Positions 1-8,723 of a stretch of 64,000 nucleotides of DNA are shown piece by piece (the stretch's first letter is position 1; every line of letters begins with the position of its first letter). The stretch covers positions 124,001 to 188,000 of the forward strand of contig JAHDLB010000004.1 of NCBI GenBank assembly GCA_018432315.1, read 5' to 3'. This DNA comes from Anaerolineae bacterium. Lineage in GTDB: Bacteria; Chloroflexota; Anaerolineae; Aggregatilineales; Aggregatilineaceae. Under the pieces are notes generated by a model. That model was not told the DNA's origin. It saw only the letters and a list, made by a program, of their open reading frames with translations, and did not search any database. The position numbers and the translations under genes are program-made.

Positions 1-592
1 AGGTCCAGAACGCGATCACCGTCCCGCCGTAACGGTCGACCAGCGGCTTGATGCTGATGTTGTACACCGCGGTCACCATCGCCGCGGCCAGCGCCAGGCT
101 GCTGCCCAGGGCATCCGCGCGGGAGAGCGAGATCCCGCCCTCGGACTGGCCGACCACGACCAGCGCCACCCCCACCAGCGACAGCGCCACGCCGACCAGC
201 ATCTGCCGCCGGATGACGATGATCCCCAGGACGATGGTCAGCAGCGCGGTCCAGGTGGGCATGGTGGCCGTCAGCAGCGCCGTGTTGGTGGACGTGGTGC
301 GCTCCAGCCCCAGGATGAAGAAGATCTGGTAGCCGAACGGGCCGATCAGCCCCAACAGCACCAGGCGGGGAATATCGCGCCGGGCGACGCGCAGCGCGGC
401 GGGGCGCTGCATCCCGGCCAGCAGAATCACCGGCAGCCCGATCGAGAAGCGGATCGCGTTGAACGTCAGCGGCGCCAGATCGGAGAGCGCATCCTTGACG
501 ACGATGTAGTGCACGCCCCAGACGAGCGCCATCAGCGCCATGCCGATATCGGCTCCATACTGGCGCACGAAAGTCTTCGATTGTCCCAACAC
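1..592 (-). CDS. EamA/DMT-family transporter (3' part beyond window edge)
   Basis: Drug/metabolite-transporter family permease, expected in the cytoplasmic membrane; substrate unknown. The readable N-terminal two thirds shows repeated hydrophobic helices, including ALMALVWGVHYIVVKDAL near the start (an EamA helix 1 with the W-G signature) and TTSTNTALLTATMPTWTALL, typical of EamA repeat 1. The frame opens after a TGA at 608-610. Start candidates are GTG at 592, TTG at 589 and ATG at 541; none has a strong ribosome site, so the N-terminus is uncertain. The gene continues off the left edge, so the second EamA repeat is only partly seen. Confidence 0.82.
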   Translation of the reverse strand, partial: MLGQSKTFVRQYGADIGMALMALVWGVHYIVVKDALSDLAPLTFNAIRFSIGLPVILLAGMQRPAALRVARRDIPRLVLLGLIGPFGYQIFFILGLERTTSTNTALLTATMPTWTALLTIVLGIIVIRRQMLVGVALSLVGVALVVVGQSEGGISLSRADALGSSLALAAAMVTAVYNISIKPLVDRYGGTVIAFWT

Positions 593-725
593 GTTGTCTG
601 CCTGGCCTCACCGTAACAACCCCGGAAAACGAGCGAGATGGCGTTATTATACGCGGCATCGCGCGTTTTGTATGCCCCCAGTTGCGGCGGCGCGATCGCC
701 TGGCGGGGTGGGGCGAGACAGGCAC

Positions 726-752
726 AAAAAAACCCCGGCGCAAGCGCCAGGG
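726..752 (-). terminator. Rho-independent terminator
   Basis: Read on the minus strand, a stem CCCTGGCG/CGCCGGGG with a short loop is followed by seven T residues. It lies about 27 bases past the stop of the small secreted protein gene and would end its transcript. Confidence 0.85.
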
Positions 753-778
753 CCAGGGATTGGCAGATGATCGGGGGA

Positions 779-1114
779 TCAGAATTTGGGCGGCGCGGGC
801 AGCACCCCGCCGGTGACCTGCATGGTGTAAACGTCCGCCGCATGGCCGCCCGCCGCGCTGGCCTGAATGTCGGTCACGCACAGCGGCGCGCTGCCGTTGG
901 CGACGGTGTGGATGGCCTCGCCGCCGGGCGCGCCATACACATACACCACCAGCTCGTACAGGATCTGGCGGGGGGTGCAGTCCTGCTGATCGTTGCCATC
1001 CGGCCCGCCGGACGGCGCGACCTGCATCGACGCGGAAACCGTCGGCAGCATCATCGCCAGCAGCAGGCCACAGAACGCCAGCGCGACGATGAGTTTACGA
1101 AGTTTCGGTATCAT
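779..1114 (-). CDS. Small secreted protein of unknown function
   Basis: A 111-residue protein with a clear signal peptide: MIPKLRKL followed by a hydrophobic stretch to about residue 26 and a likely cut after VSA. The mature part has two cysteines (near residues 46 and 79) that could form a disulfide, and no family was recognised. A GGGGGAA ribosome site precedes the ATG. A strong terminator follows, so it appears to be a single-gene unit. It is probably exported; no function can be assigned. Confidence 0.65.
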   Translation of the reverse strand: MIPKLRKLIVALAFCGLLLAMMLPTVSASMQVAPSGGPDGNDQQDCTPRQILYELVVYVYGAPGGEAIHTVANGSAPLCVTDIQASAAGGHAADVYTMQVTGGVLPAPPKF

Positions 1115-1250
1115 AGTTCCCCCAAGCCATGCCCGGCGGGTCCTGTCAATAGCCCCCGGGTACTACTATGATACGCGATTTTCGACCGGCGCGCTATAAA
1201 AAACGCGTAAATTCGGCAGGCGAGCGCGCTACGCCCGGCACACGCTCCGC

Positions 1251-2282
1251 CTACGTTTCCAACGCCGGGATGATCGTGTCTTCCACGAAGTTGAACTCGC
1301 ACAACATGCGGTTGCTGCGGAACTGCTCCGGCGGCGAGCTGGCGTCGCCGGTCATGACCACCACCAGGTCGCGCTCCGGGATCACGTAGATGTACTGCCC
1401 GCCAAAGCCCACTGCCATCGCGCTGGCGAATTCCCCCTGCGGGCGCAGCCACCACAACAACCCATAGCCGATCGGGGGACAGTCGCGCGCGCCGGGCGGC
1501 ACGACCAGCGCCTGCTGCCGGGTCGACTCCGTGATCCACGCGGCAGGGACGATCGCGCTGTCTTCCCACCGGCCTTCGTTCAACACCAGGTAGCCGATCT
1601 TCGCCATGTCGCGCGGGGTGAGCGACAGCTCCGCGCCGCCCACCGTCACCTCCTGCGGGTCGGCGGGCCACGTCCGGCGCTCGATGCCCAGCGGGCCGAA
1701 CAGGTACAGGTCCGCGAAGGCCAGCGCCGTCATGCCGGTCGCGCGGGCCAGCATGGCCGAGAGAAGCTGCGAGTCGCCGGTGCTGTAGTTGTAGCGCTCG
1801 CCGGGTTCGTGTTCCAGCGGCAGGTCGAGCACGTAACGCACCCAGTTTTTGCTGGACGTCATCTCGACCACGCTGGGGCCGTATTCTTCCCACGCCAGCC
1901 CGGAGCGCATGCTCAGCAGGTCGCGCACGGTGATCGCCCGCTTGCGCGCGTCGCTGCTCGACGTGAAATAGTCCGGCAGCAGGTCACCGAGGGATTCGTC
2001 CAGGCCTTCCAGGTCGCCGGTCTGGATGGCGATCCCGACCAGCAGCGACAGGACGCTCTTGGTGACCGACATCACGTTGTGCAGCGTATCGGGGGCCGCC
2101 CCGTCCGCGTACCACTCGGTGACGAGGTGCCCGCCGCGCACGATCAGCAGGCTCGTCATGTGGGGCGCCTGCTGGAGCAGGACATCGCGCGCCTGCTCCA
2201 GCTGCGCGCCGTCCATGCCGTGCGCGCCCGGCGAGGCATCGCGCCATCCGGCGGTCGGCCAATAGTCCCGAAGAGTTGCCAT
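1251..2282 (-). CDS. Serine hydrolase, class C beta-lactamase/NylB-like
   Basis: A 343-residue member of the beta-lactamase/penicillin-binding-protein-like hydrolase superfamily. The nucleophile motif SxxK is S72-V-T-K75. The second motif is Y166-S-T (family consensus YxN), and the third, HxG-type, site reads GFGGQYI, as in 6-aminohexanoate-dimer hydrolase and esterase branches rather than true beta-lactamases. There is no signal peptide, so it is probably cytoplasmic, which argues against an antibiotic-resistance role. Likely an esterase or amidase of unknown substrate. Confidence 0.85.
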   Translation of the reverse strand: MATLRDYWPTAGWRDASPGAHGMDGAQLEQARDVLLQQAPHMTSLLIVRGGHLVTEWYADGAAPDTLHNVMSVTKSVLSLLVGIAIQTGDLEGLDESLGDLLPDYFTSSSDARKRAITVRDLLSMRSGLAWEEYGPSVVEMTSSKNWVRYVLDLPLEHEPGERYNYSTGDSQLLSAMLARATGMTALAFADLYLFGPLGIERRTWPADPQEVTVGGAELSLTPRDMAKIGYLVLNEGRWEDSAIVPAAWITESTRQQALVVPPGARDCPPIGYGLLWWLRPQGEFASAMAVGFGGQYIYVIPERDLVVVMTGDASSPPEQFRSNRMLCEFNFVEDTIIPALET

Positions 2283-2408
2283 ATCATTAATTCTCCATTG
2301 TAGAGCGCCAGCGATTTTATTGACTTTAAATTATGCTTTTACGAGGGTTTAATTGCTGGCTGAGAAGATGGTCACAGACGAAATCCATCTATCGAACGGA
2401 TAACCCAC

Positions 2409-2819
2409 ATGAATGGACCATGTCCAACTATCGATCCCACCTTCGATTTCCACGCGGGCGACGACGACATTTTCGACATCCAACCGCGGGGCCAGTTCGT
2501 GCCCGAGCTTTCGCAGGCGATCGTCCAGCAGGTGAAGAACACCATCGACGAGGGGGTTTCCCCGGCGGGCATCCTGCTCGACATGAGCCACAGCGATAAC
2601 CTGAGCATCGTCCGGCTCAGCCACCTGATCGATCTCCTGACCGAATACCCGATCCCGGTAGCCGTGCTGTTCGGCACGGACGCCCAACGACAGCTCGCCG
2701 TCCTGCTGCACAATACGCTGAACAACCACCAACAGGTGGCCTACTTCACCGATAGAAGCCGGGCCCAGACCTGTCTGCGGGCCGGCCAACTCCCCCCTTC
2801 CCCGAACAAGGGCCGCTAG
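2409..2819 (+). CDS. Hypothetical protein, possibly STAS-like fold
   Basis: A 136-residue protein with no signal peptide. Residues 30-115 alternate predicted strands and helices (GILLDMSHSDNLSIVRLSHL, then IPVAVLFGT, then VAYFTDRSRA), reminiscent of STAS/anti-sigma-antagonist folds, but no diagnostic motif is visible. The start has only a weak ribosome site. Its end overlaps the end of the convergent permease gene by 4 bases. Function unknown. Confidence 0.5.
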   Translation: MNGPCPTIDPTFDFHAGDDDIFDIQPRGQFVPELSQAIVQQVKNTIDEGVSPAGILLDMSHSDNLSIVRLSHLIDLLTEYPIPVAVLFGTDAQRQLAVLLHNTLNNHQQVAYFTDRSRAQTCLRAGQLPPSPNKGR

Positions 2820-4159
2820 TCCTCGCTGCCCGACCCCAGCAGCGACCGTACCAGCGCGAGCACCTGAGCCACCGTCAACCCCAGAACGGCCCACAACACG
2901 ATTTGCTGGCCGCGCGCCGCCTGTTCGAGCACGGGCGAGGTGGGCGTGATGATCTCCACGATATCCTCGTTGAACAGATCGCGTCCCTCGGCCACCAGCC
3001 GCGCCGCCTCGCCGGGGGACAACCGCTCCGGGCGATACGTCTCGCTGGTGACACGGGTGTAGGTGGTGCCGTCCGACCGGACATGGGTTTCGAGCCGGGC
3101 CGGGCGGGTGTTGAGCACGTCGTACACGTAAACCTCGCGCACGATCACCGTCACCACGATCGTGAGCGGCAGCGCCAGCAGAATCCCCAGAAAGCCGAAC
3201 AGCGCCGCCCCGATGATCTGCGCGACGAGGATGGTCGCCGCTGGCAGCGAAATCTGGCGGGCCATGATGCGCGGCATGAGCAGGTTGCTCTGGAGCTGCT
3301 GCGTGATCAGGTAGGCCAGGATCACGAACGGGACCAGGACGGGCCGCGTCGCCAGGGCGATGATCAACGCCGGGATCACCGCGATGATCGAGCCGAAGTT
3401 GGGGATGAACTCCATCAGCCCGGAGATCACGCCCAGGGCCACGGCGTTGGGCAGCCCCAGGATCACGCCCGTCACGAAGGTGATCATCACGGCGGTGAGC
3501 GTCATGCTGATGAGCTGGCCCACGAACCAGCGTTGGAGCATGCGGCCCAGCTTCTCGAAGATCTCCAGCGCGCGCGGGCGGTAGCCGCGCGGGACGAGCG
3601 TGAGCATCCCGGCCAGATAGTCGATCGGCTCGACGACGAAAAACACGCCGATGAAAAAGATGAACACGACGCTGGTCAAGACACCGCTGAGGCCGCTGAG
3701 AAACGGAAAGACCTGGTGTGTCACCTTCTCGGCCTGCTCGCGCAGAAAATCCTCGATATCCTGCTCGGTGGTCTGGTACCACTCGACGCGGGGCAGACCC
3801 ATCTTGTCGGCGATCTGCCGGTTGTACTCGACGCGCGCGTCGTCGATGCGCTGTGGCAGGATATCGGCCAGATCGCGCACCTGGTCGGCGAAGATGGGAA
3901 CCATCAAAATCAGCAGCACGATCAGGAACGCGAACGCGCCCGCCAACGTCAGCGCAACGCTCAGGGAACGGTTGAGCCCCAGGCGCTGGAGCCTGCGCAC
4001 CGGAATTTGCAGCACGATTGCCAGGATAGCGCCGAAGAACACCAACAAAAAGACGTCTCGCAAACGCCAGACGCCTAACAAAATGATGCCCAAAAACAGG
4101 ACGACCAGAACGCGAAGCGTCCACTCGCCCAGCGACACATGCTCTGCCCTGGCTACCAT
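2816..4159 (-). CDS. AI-2E (PerM) family membrane permease
   Basis: A 447-residue polytopic membrane protein of the AI-2E/PerM/UPF0118 family, whose members export small molecules or exchange ions. It has about eight hydrophobic segments, the family's large central soluble loop (residues about 80-180), and the typical helix pair around NFGSIIAVIPALIIALATRP. The ATG at 4159 is chosen because GGAGG lies 6 bases upstream; a longer reading would overlap the upstream gene. It is 23 bases behind a small membrane-protein gene and probably cotranscribed. Substrate unknown. Confidence 0.85.
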   Translation of the reverse strand: MVARAEHVSLGEWTLRVLVVLFLGIILLGVWRLRDVFLLVFFGAILAIVLQIPVRRLQRLGLNRSLSVALTLAGAFAFLIVLLILMVPIFADQVRDLADILPQRIDDARVEYNRQIADKMGLPRVEWYQTTEQDIEDFLREQAEKVTHQVFPFLSGLSGVLTSVVFIFFIGVFFVVEPIDYLAGMLTLVPRGYRPRALEIFEKLGRMLQRWFVGQLISMTLTAVMITFVTGVILGLPNAVALGVISGLMEFIPNFGSIIAVIPALIIALATRPVLVPFVILAYLITQQLQSNLLMPRIMARQISLPAATILVAQIIGAALFGFLGILLALPLTIVVTVIVREVYVYDVLNTRPARLETHVRSDGTTYTRVTSETYRPERLSPGEAARLVAEGRDLFNEDIVEIITPTSPVLEQAARGQQIVLWAVLGLTVAQVLALVRSLLGSGSED

Positions 4160-4182
4160 GACAGCCTCCGTGATGGTAGAAG

Positions 4183-4395
4183 TCAGATAGCGATCTTGCC
4201 CATGACCAGCAGCAGCAAAAACCCGCCCAGGCCCGTCACCAGGAAACAACCGATCGAGACGAACATGCGCTCGGCGGGCGTCATGCCAAACATCTTGTCA
4301 CTGCGCACGTTCTGGGCCAGGTAGTTCTCGAAGTGATCGGCCTCTTCTTCTTCCTCCAACGCCAGCCGGCGGAGATCGTCCATGTCAGAACTCAC
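4183..4395 (-). CDS. Small membrane protein, unknown function
   Basis: A 70-residue protein with an acidic N-terminal half (LALEEEEEADHFENYL) and one or two C-terminal transmembrane helices (VSIGCFLVTGLGGFLLLLVM). A GTG start at 4395 is preferred because GGAGG lies six bases before it; the next ATG is at 4383. It is first in a two-gene unit with the AI-2E permease and may be an accessory to it. No family recognised. Confidence 0.6.
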   Translation of the reverse strand: MSSDMDDLRRLALEEEEEADHFENYLAQNVRSDKMFGMTPAERMFVSIGCFLVTGLGGFLLLLVMGKIAI

Positions 4396-4498
4396 GACAC
4401 ACCTCCCTGAATGGGTTTCTCTGTGCACGTTTAGCATACTGGAAAAACGAGAGTTCGCCAACAGCGCCACGGCGCAGGATACATTTCACATTGGGGGT

Positions 4499-4623
4499 GG
4501 ATTTTTCACCACAGAGCGCACGGAGATCACAGCGAGGGATTTAAGAGCGACTCTCGTAAATGTTCTTCTCTCTGTGGGCCCTGTGACCTGCGTGGTAAGC
4601 TTTCTGTCCCGAATCTGAAACGC
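4499..4623. repeat. Dispersed intergenic hairpin repeat, copy 1
   Basis: About 125 bases containing outer arms CACCACAGAG...CTCTCTGTGG and ending in TGTCCCGAATC-GAAACGC. A second copy in the same orientation lies at 6719-6833. Both copies sit within 15 bases of the stop codon of a minus-strand gene (WD40 and selB respectively), so they may act as 3'-UTR structures. Similar CCACAGAG-type palindromes are frequent in many bacterial genomes. No coding potential is evident. Confidence 0.7.
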
Positions 4624-4637
4624 ACTACGCCGCGCGA

Positions 4638-6605
4638 TCAGGGCGGCGGGATGGGCACGGCCCACAGGCGCAGCGTGCCGTCCAGGCTGGTGGACGCCAG
4701 CAGCGTGCCATCCGGGCTGAACCCCACCGCCGTGATGAAGTCCGTGTGCCCGCTCAGGCGGGCCAGGGGGGTTGCGCCGGAGCGGGCCACGCTCACATCC
4801 CACAGGCGCACGGCGCCATCGTCGGTGCCGCTCGCCAGCAGCGAACCGTCCGCGCTGAACGCCAGACAGCGCACCCACTGGTCGTGGACCAGCACGGCCA
4901 GCGACTCCACGCCCGCGCGGACGTCGCGCACGTCCCACACCCGGACCGTGCCATCCCGGCTGGCGGAGGCGAGCCGCGCCCCGTCCGGGCTGAACGCGAC
5001 CCCGTACACAGCCTGGCGGTGGCCCTCCAACACGGCCAGCGACGCGCCCGTTTCGGCGTCCCACAGGCGCACGGTGTGATCCCAATGGGCCGACGCGACC
5101 AGCGCGCCGTCGGGACTCGCCGCGACATGCCACACGGCGGCCTGGGCCGGCTCGTCACCGAGCGGCAGCTCGACCAGCGGCTCGTCACTCACCGCCAGGA
5201 CGGCCCGGCTCCACAACCGGATCGCATTTTCGCTGCTGCCCGAAATCACGACCTGTCCACCGGGGCGGTACGCCAGCCCGGTCACCCCGCGCGTGTGGGC
5301 GGTCACGGCGGCGATCTCGTCCCCGGTCGCGGCGTCCCACCAGCGCAGCGCGCCGTCATACCCGCCCGAAATCAGCTCGCGGCCATCGGGGCTGAAGGCC
5401 AGGGCGCTGACCGGGGAATAGAACGCCGGGCCGCCGGGCACGGGGCTGACGTTTTCCATCACGGCGCCCAGCCCACCAGCCGGGTCGTGCAGGCGGATCA
5501 GGCCGTCGCGCCCGCCGGTGGCGATCTGGCCTCCACCGGGCCGGAAGGCGAGGCTCAACAGGCCATCGGTAAACCCGTCCAGCTCGGCCAGCAGGGTCCC
5601 GGCAGGCACATCCCACACACGCACCTGCCCGTTCAGGCTCGCCGCCGCCAGGGCTGCGCCATCGGGCCGGAAGGCGAGGCTTTGCACGGGCCGGGCGTCG
5701 CCGCCGCCAAGCGTGCCCACGCTGCGGGTCGAAGCCACGTCCCACAGCCAGATCGCGCCGCTGTAGGTGCCGGCCGCCAGCGTGGAGCCGTCCGGCGAAA
5801 AGCCGATGCTGCCCGCGAATCCGCTCTGCGCCGCTTCGTCGACGATACCGTGCAGGGCGCGTTGGTCCACGCCGGTCAGCAGAACGCGCCCGTCGAGGCT
5901 GTTCGAGGCCAGCAGCGCGCCATCCGGGCTGAACGCCACGCTGCTCACCGCCGCGCTGTGAGCCTCCAGCGCGGCCACCTGCTCGCCGGTCGCGGGGTCC
6001 CACAGCAGCACCATGCCGCTGTTCGTGCTCGTCGCGATCAGCGCGCCGTCCGGGCTGAACGCCACGCTGAACACCGATCCGTATTCGGGCGGAAGCACGA
6101 GCGTGCGGGCTTCCCACACCCCGACGTGCCACAGGTGCACCATGCTCTCGCTGCCGGTGCCCAGCAGCGCGCCGTCCGGGCTGAAGGCCACACCGTACAC
6201 CGGCTCGTCATGGCCGAGCACGGCAGCGACCTCGCCCGTCGCTGCGTACCACACGTAGAGCAGAGAATTGGGGAACGTGTCGCTGCTGGCCGCGATCAGC
6301 GCGCCGTCCGGGCTGAAGGCCACGCTGCCCAGGGGACCGGTTTCCACCGGCAGCAGGCGCGGCTCGGCCCGCAGATCGGCGCCGTCGTACAGCCACAGGC
6401 CAGTCGAGCTGCTGACGGCCAGCGTCGCGCCGTCCGGCGACCACGCGACGGCATTGGGCTTGCCCCGGCCCACCATCATCACCTGCGCGGCCTGCCCGGC
6501 GTTGTCCGGCTCCAGGGGAGGATACACGCCGCCCTGCGCCCCGGCCCGCGACGCCGCAAAGGCGCCCAGCCAGATCAACAAGACGACGGCTATCCTGCGC
6601 TGCAT
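4638..6605 (-). CDS. Secreted WD40 repeat protein (14 repeats)
   Basis: A 655-residue exported protein with a signal peptide (MQRRIAVVLLIWLGAFAAS, cut near AGA). The rest is a run of WD40 repeats, each carrying a variant of AFSPDGALLAS followed by D/H-xx-xRLWD. I count 14 repeats, enough for two seven-bladed beta-propellers. WD40 domains are protein-interaction scaffolds; there is no enzyme domain and no membrane anchor beyond the signal sequence. It is flanked on both sides by copies of the same intergenic hairpin repeat. Cellular role unknown. Confidence 0.85.
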   Translation of the reverse strand: MQRRIAVVLLIWLGAFAASRAGAQGGVYPPLEPDNAGQAAQVMMVGRGKPNAVAWSPDGATLAVSSSTGLWLYDGADLRAEPRLLPVETGPLGSVAFSPDGALIAASSDTFPNSLLYVWYAATGEVAAVLGHDEPVYGVAFSPDGALLGTGSESMVHLWHVGVWEARTLVLPPEYGSVFSVAFSPDGALIATSTNSGMVLLWDPATGEQVAALEAHSAAVSSVAFSPDGALLASNSLDGRVLLTGVDQRALHGIVDEAAQSGFAGSIGFSPDGSTLAAGTYSGAIWLWDVASTRSVGTLGGGDARPVQSLAFRPDGAALAAASLNGQVRVWDVPAGTLLAELDGFTDGLLSLAFRPGGGQIATGGRDGLIRLHDPAGGLGAVMENVSPVPGGPAFYSPVSALAFSPDGRELISGGYDGALRWWDAATGDEIAAVTAHTRGVTGLAYRPGGQVVISGSSENAIRLWSRAVLAVSDEPLVELPLGDEPAQAAVWHVAASPDGALVASAHWDHTVRLWDAETGASLAVLEGHRQAVYGVAFSPDGARLASASRDGTVRVWDVRDVRAGVESLAVLVHDQWVRCLAFSADGSLLASGTDDGAVRLWDVSVARSGATPLARLSGHTDFITAVGFSPDGTLLASTSLDGTLRLWAVPIPPP

Positions 6606-6718
6606 GTGTGCGACCCCCCAGGCCGGTGATGGTTGCGTGCTGCACCCTGATTATAGGGCGCGAGCCGGGCGGTTGTCCAACGACACGGGCAAAGGGGGGT
6701 GCATTCCAAATCTGAGGC

Positions 6719-6833
6719 GGATTTTGAACCACGGCGATCACAGAGAGGGATTTGGAAGAACCTCTCGAAATATCCCTCTCTCTGTGTCCTCTGCGCTCTC
6801 TGTGGTGGGCTTTTTGTCCCGAATCCGGAACGC
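6719..6833. repeat. Dispersed intergenic hairpin repeat, copy 2
   Basis: Second copy of the element at 4499-4623, in the same orientation, sharing GGATTTT-ACCAC, GAGGGATTT, CTCTCTGTG and the end TGTCCCGAATC-GAACGC. Arms CACAGAGAGGGAT and ATCCCTCTCTCTGTG can pair. It lies 7 bases beyond the selB stop. Confidence 0.7.
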
Positions 6834-6840
6834 GCCCCGG

Positions 6841-8721
6841 CTAACTCAGCAGCCGGTCCCAGCGGCCCGAGCCGGGCACGCGCTCGTCGCCTTTGCGCCG
6901 CGTGATGCCGAGCGCGTCCAGCCGTTCGAGGAAGTCCAGCGCATAGCGGCGCGTCGTCTGGAAATGATCGCGCAGCACGGCCACCGTCAGCGGCTCGCCC
7001 GCCTCCAGCCGCTCGCGCGCAAAGTCGATCCACTCGCGCAGCACGTCCGGCAGCAGCACTACGTCGTCGCTGATGCGCACCAGCTCGCCCTGCTCGATCA
7101 GGCTGGTCAGCACCGCGTCGCCCACCCGCTCGCGGACCTGTCCCGCCGTGGGCGGCGTGTGGCGCGCGCGCTCGAAGTCGCGCCGCAAGGCCCGCAGCGC
7201 GTCTTCCTGGGCGGCGGTGAAGCGGATCGCGTGATCGGGCAGGCGCAGGACGCCGCCATCCTCGATCACGACCCGTCCCGCCCCGGCCAGCGCGGCCAGG
7301 CTGGCCTCGAACGCGTCCGGCTCCAGGCGCAGCCGCCCGCGCAGCGCGTCCCGCGGGAGGCCCACGCGCAGCGGCTCCGCGGCGTGGAACTCGGCCAGGA
7401 CGCGGGTCGCCCTGGCGACCAGCCGCTCCCAGCTTTGCGCGTGAATCACCCAGCCGGAGTCACCGAGCGCCAGCAGGTCGCCGCTGGCCAACGCCTTTTC
7501 GCGTCCCTCCGGCGGCAGATCGAGCGCCCCGGCGCGGACCGGCCCGCGCGCGCCCGCCAGCGCCAGCAGCGCCGCCGTCACCGGGTCGCCGTCCAACAGC
7601 GTTTCGAGCCGCCGGACCACGTCCGGCCTGAAGCGTTTCCAGCGGCGGCCCGGCGCCGTGTCGAGGATGACGCCGCCGCCGATCGTCTCCGGCGGCGAGG
7701 CGCGGCGCACGATGTAGCGGTCGCCGTGGGCGGCCACGATCGGGCGCTCCAGCCGGAGCTGGATCCAGCTCTCCTCGCCGGGCAGCACCAGCTCGCGGTC
7801 CAGCACGCGGACGCGGCCCATCACCTCCGCCGCCCCGGCGAACACTTTGACCTCGTCGTTGTGCGCCAGCGGCTGGTGCGCGCCGGGCAGGTAGCGCAGC
7901 CAGGCGTCGGCCAGCGTGGTCGGGTGCCACGCGCCCGGCAGGCCCAGCACGTCGCCGCGCGCGATGTCGGCTTTCTCCACGCCGCGCAGGTTGACCGCCA
8001 CGCGCCGCCCCGGCCCGGCCTGCGCGAGGCTCTCCTCGTGCGATTGCAGGCCGCGGATGCGCGCGCGCACGCCGGCGGGCTGGATCTCGACCTCCTGCCC
8101 GACTTCGAGCGAGCCGCCGAGCAGCGTCCCGGTCACGACCACGCCGAAGCCGCTGATGGTGAATACCCGGTCGATGGGCAGGCGCGGCTGGCCCGCGTCG
8201 GGGCGGGCGGGCTGGTCGGCCAGCATGGCGACGAGCGCCGCGACCAGGTCGTCCAGCCCTTCGCCGGTGCGCGCCGACACCGAGACGATCGGCTTGCCGT
8301 CGAGCACGGTGCCCTGGACCGTCTCCATGACGTCGAGCTGCACCAGTTCCAGCCACGCCGGGTCGTCGACCAGGTCGATCTTGGTCAGCGCGATCAGGCC
8401 GGTGGGGATCGCCAGCAGGTCGAGGATGGCGAGATGCTCGCGCGTCTGGGGCATCACGCCCTCGTCGGCGGCGATGACCAGCACTGCCGCGTCGATGCCG
8501 CCCACCCCGGCCAGCATGTTCTCGATGAAGTCGCGGTGGCCCGGCACGTCCACGATGCCGACGCGCTCGCCGGTGGGCAGGTCCAGCCACGCGAAACCGA
8601 TGTCGATCGTCATCTCACGGAGTTGTTCCTCGGCGAGCCGGTCCGGGTTGATGCCGGTCAGCGCCTGGGTCAGGGTGGATTTGCCGTGATCGACGTGCCC
8701 GGCGGTGCCAATGACGTGCAT
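6841..8721 (-). CDS. selB: Selenocysteine-specific translation elongation factor SelB
   Basis: SelB (626 residues) brings Sec-tRNA to the ribosome at UGA codons that carry a SECIS hairpin. The GTPase domain is clear: G1 GHVDHGKS at residues 8-15, G3 DVPGH at 58-62 and G4 TKID at 113-116. After EF-Tu-like domains II and III, the C-terminal third is rich in winged-helix segments that bind SECIS RNA, ending with the ITRRKGDERVPGS-type last wing. The ATG at 8721 is 2 bases past the selA stop, so selA and selB form an operon. A probable selenoprotein lies 5.6 kb away. selC and selD are not in the window. Confidence 0.95.
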   Translation of the reverse strand: MHVIGTAGHVDHGKSTLTQALTGINPDRLAEEQLREMTIDIGFAWLDLPTGERVGIVDVPGHRDFIENMLAGVGGIDAAVLVIAADEGVMPQTREHLAILDLLAIPTGLIALTKIDLVDDPAWLELVQLDVMETVQGTVLDGKPIVSVSARTGEGLDDLVAALVAMLADQPARPDAGQPRLPIDRVFTISGFGVVVTGTLLGGSLEVGQEVEIQPAGVRARIRGLQSHEESLAQAGPGRRVAVNLRGVEKADIARGDVLGLPGAWHPTTLADAWLRYLPGAHQPLAHNDEVKVFAGAAEVMGRVRVLDRELVLPGEESWIQLRLERPIVAAHGDRYIVRRASPPETIGGGVILDTAPGRRWKRFRPDVVRRLETLLDGDPVTAALLALAGARGPVRAGALDLPPEGREKALASGDLLALGDSGWVIHAQSWERLVARATRVLAEFHAAEPLRVGLPRDALRGRLRLEPDAFEASLAALAGAGRVVIEDGGVLRLPDHAIRFTAAQEDALRALRRDFERARHTPPTAGQVRERVGDAVLTSLIEQGELVRISDDVVLLPDVLREWIDFARERLEAGEPLTVAVLRDHFQTTRRYALDFLERLDALGITRRKGDERVPGSGRWDRLLS

Positions 8722-8723
8722 AC

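Noticed and set aside
2903-4078. Long plus-strand frame opposite the AI-2E permease
   Set aside because: Same antisense artefact; no start signal and highly charged repetitive composition.
4638-6605. CRISPR-like periodic repeats
   Set aside because: The periodicity is that of coding WD40 repeats; no spacers or Cas genes.
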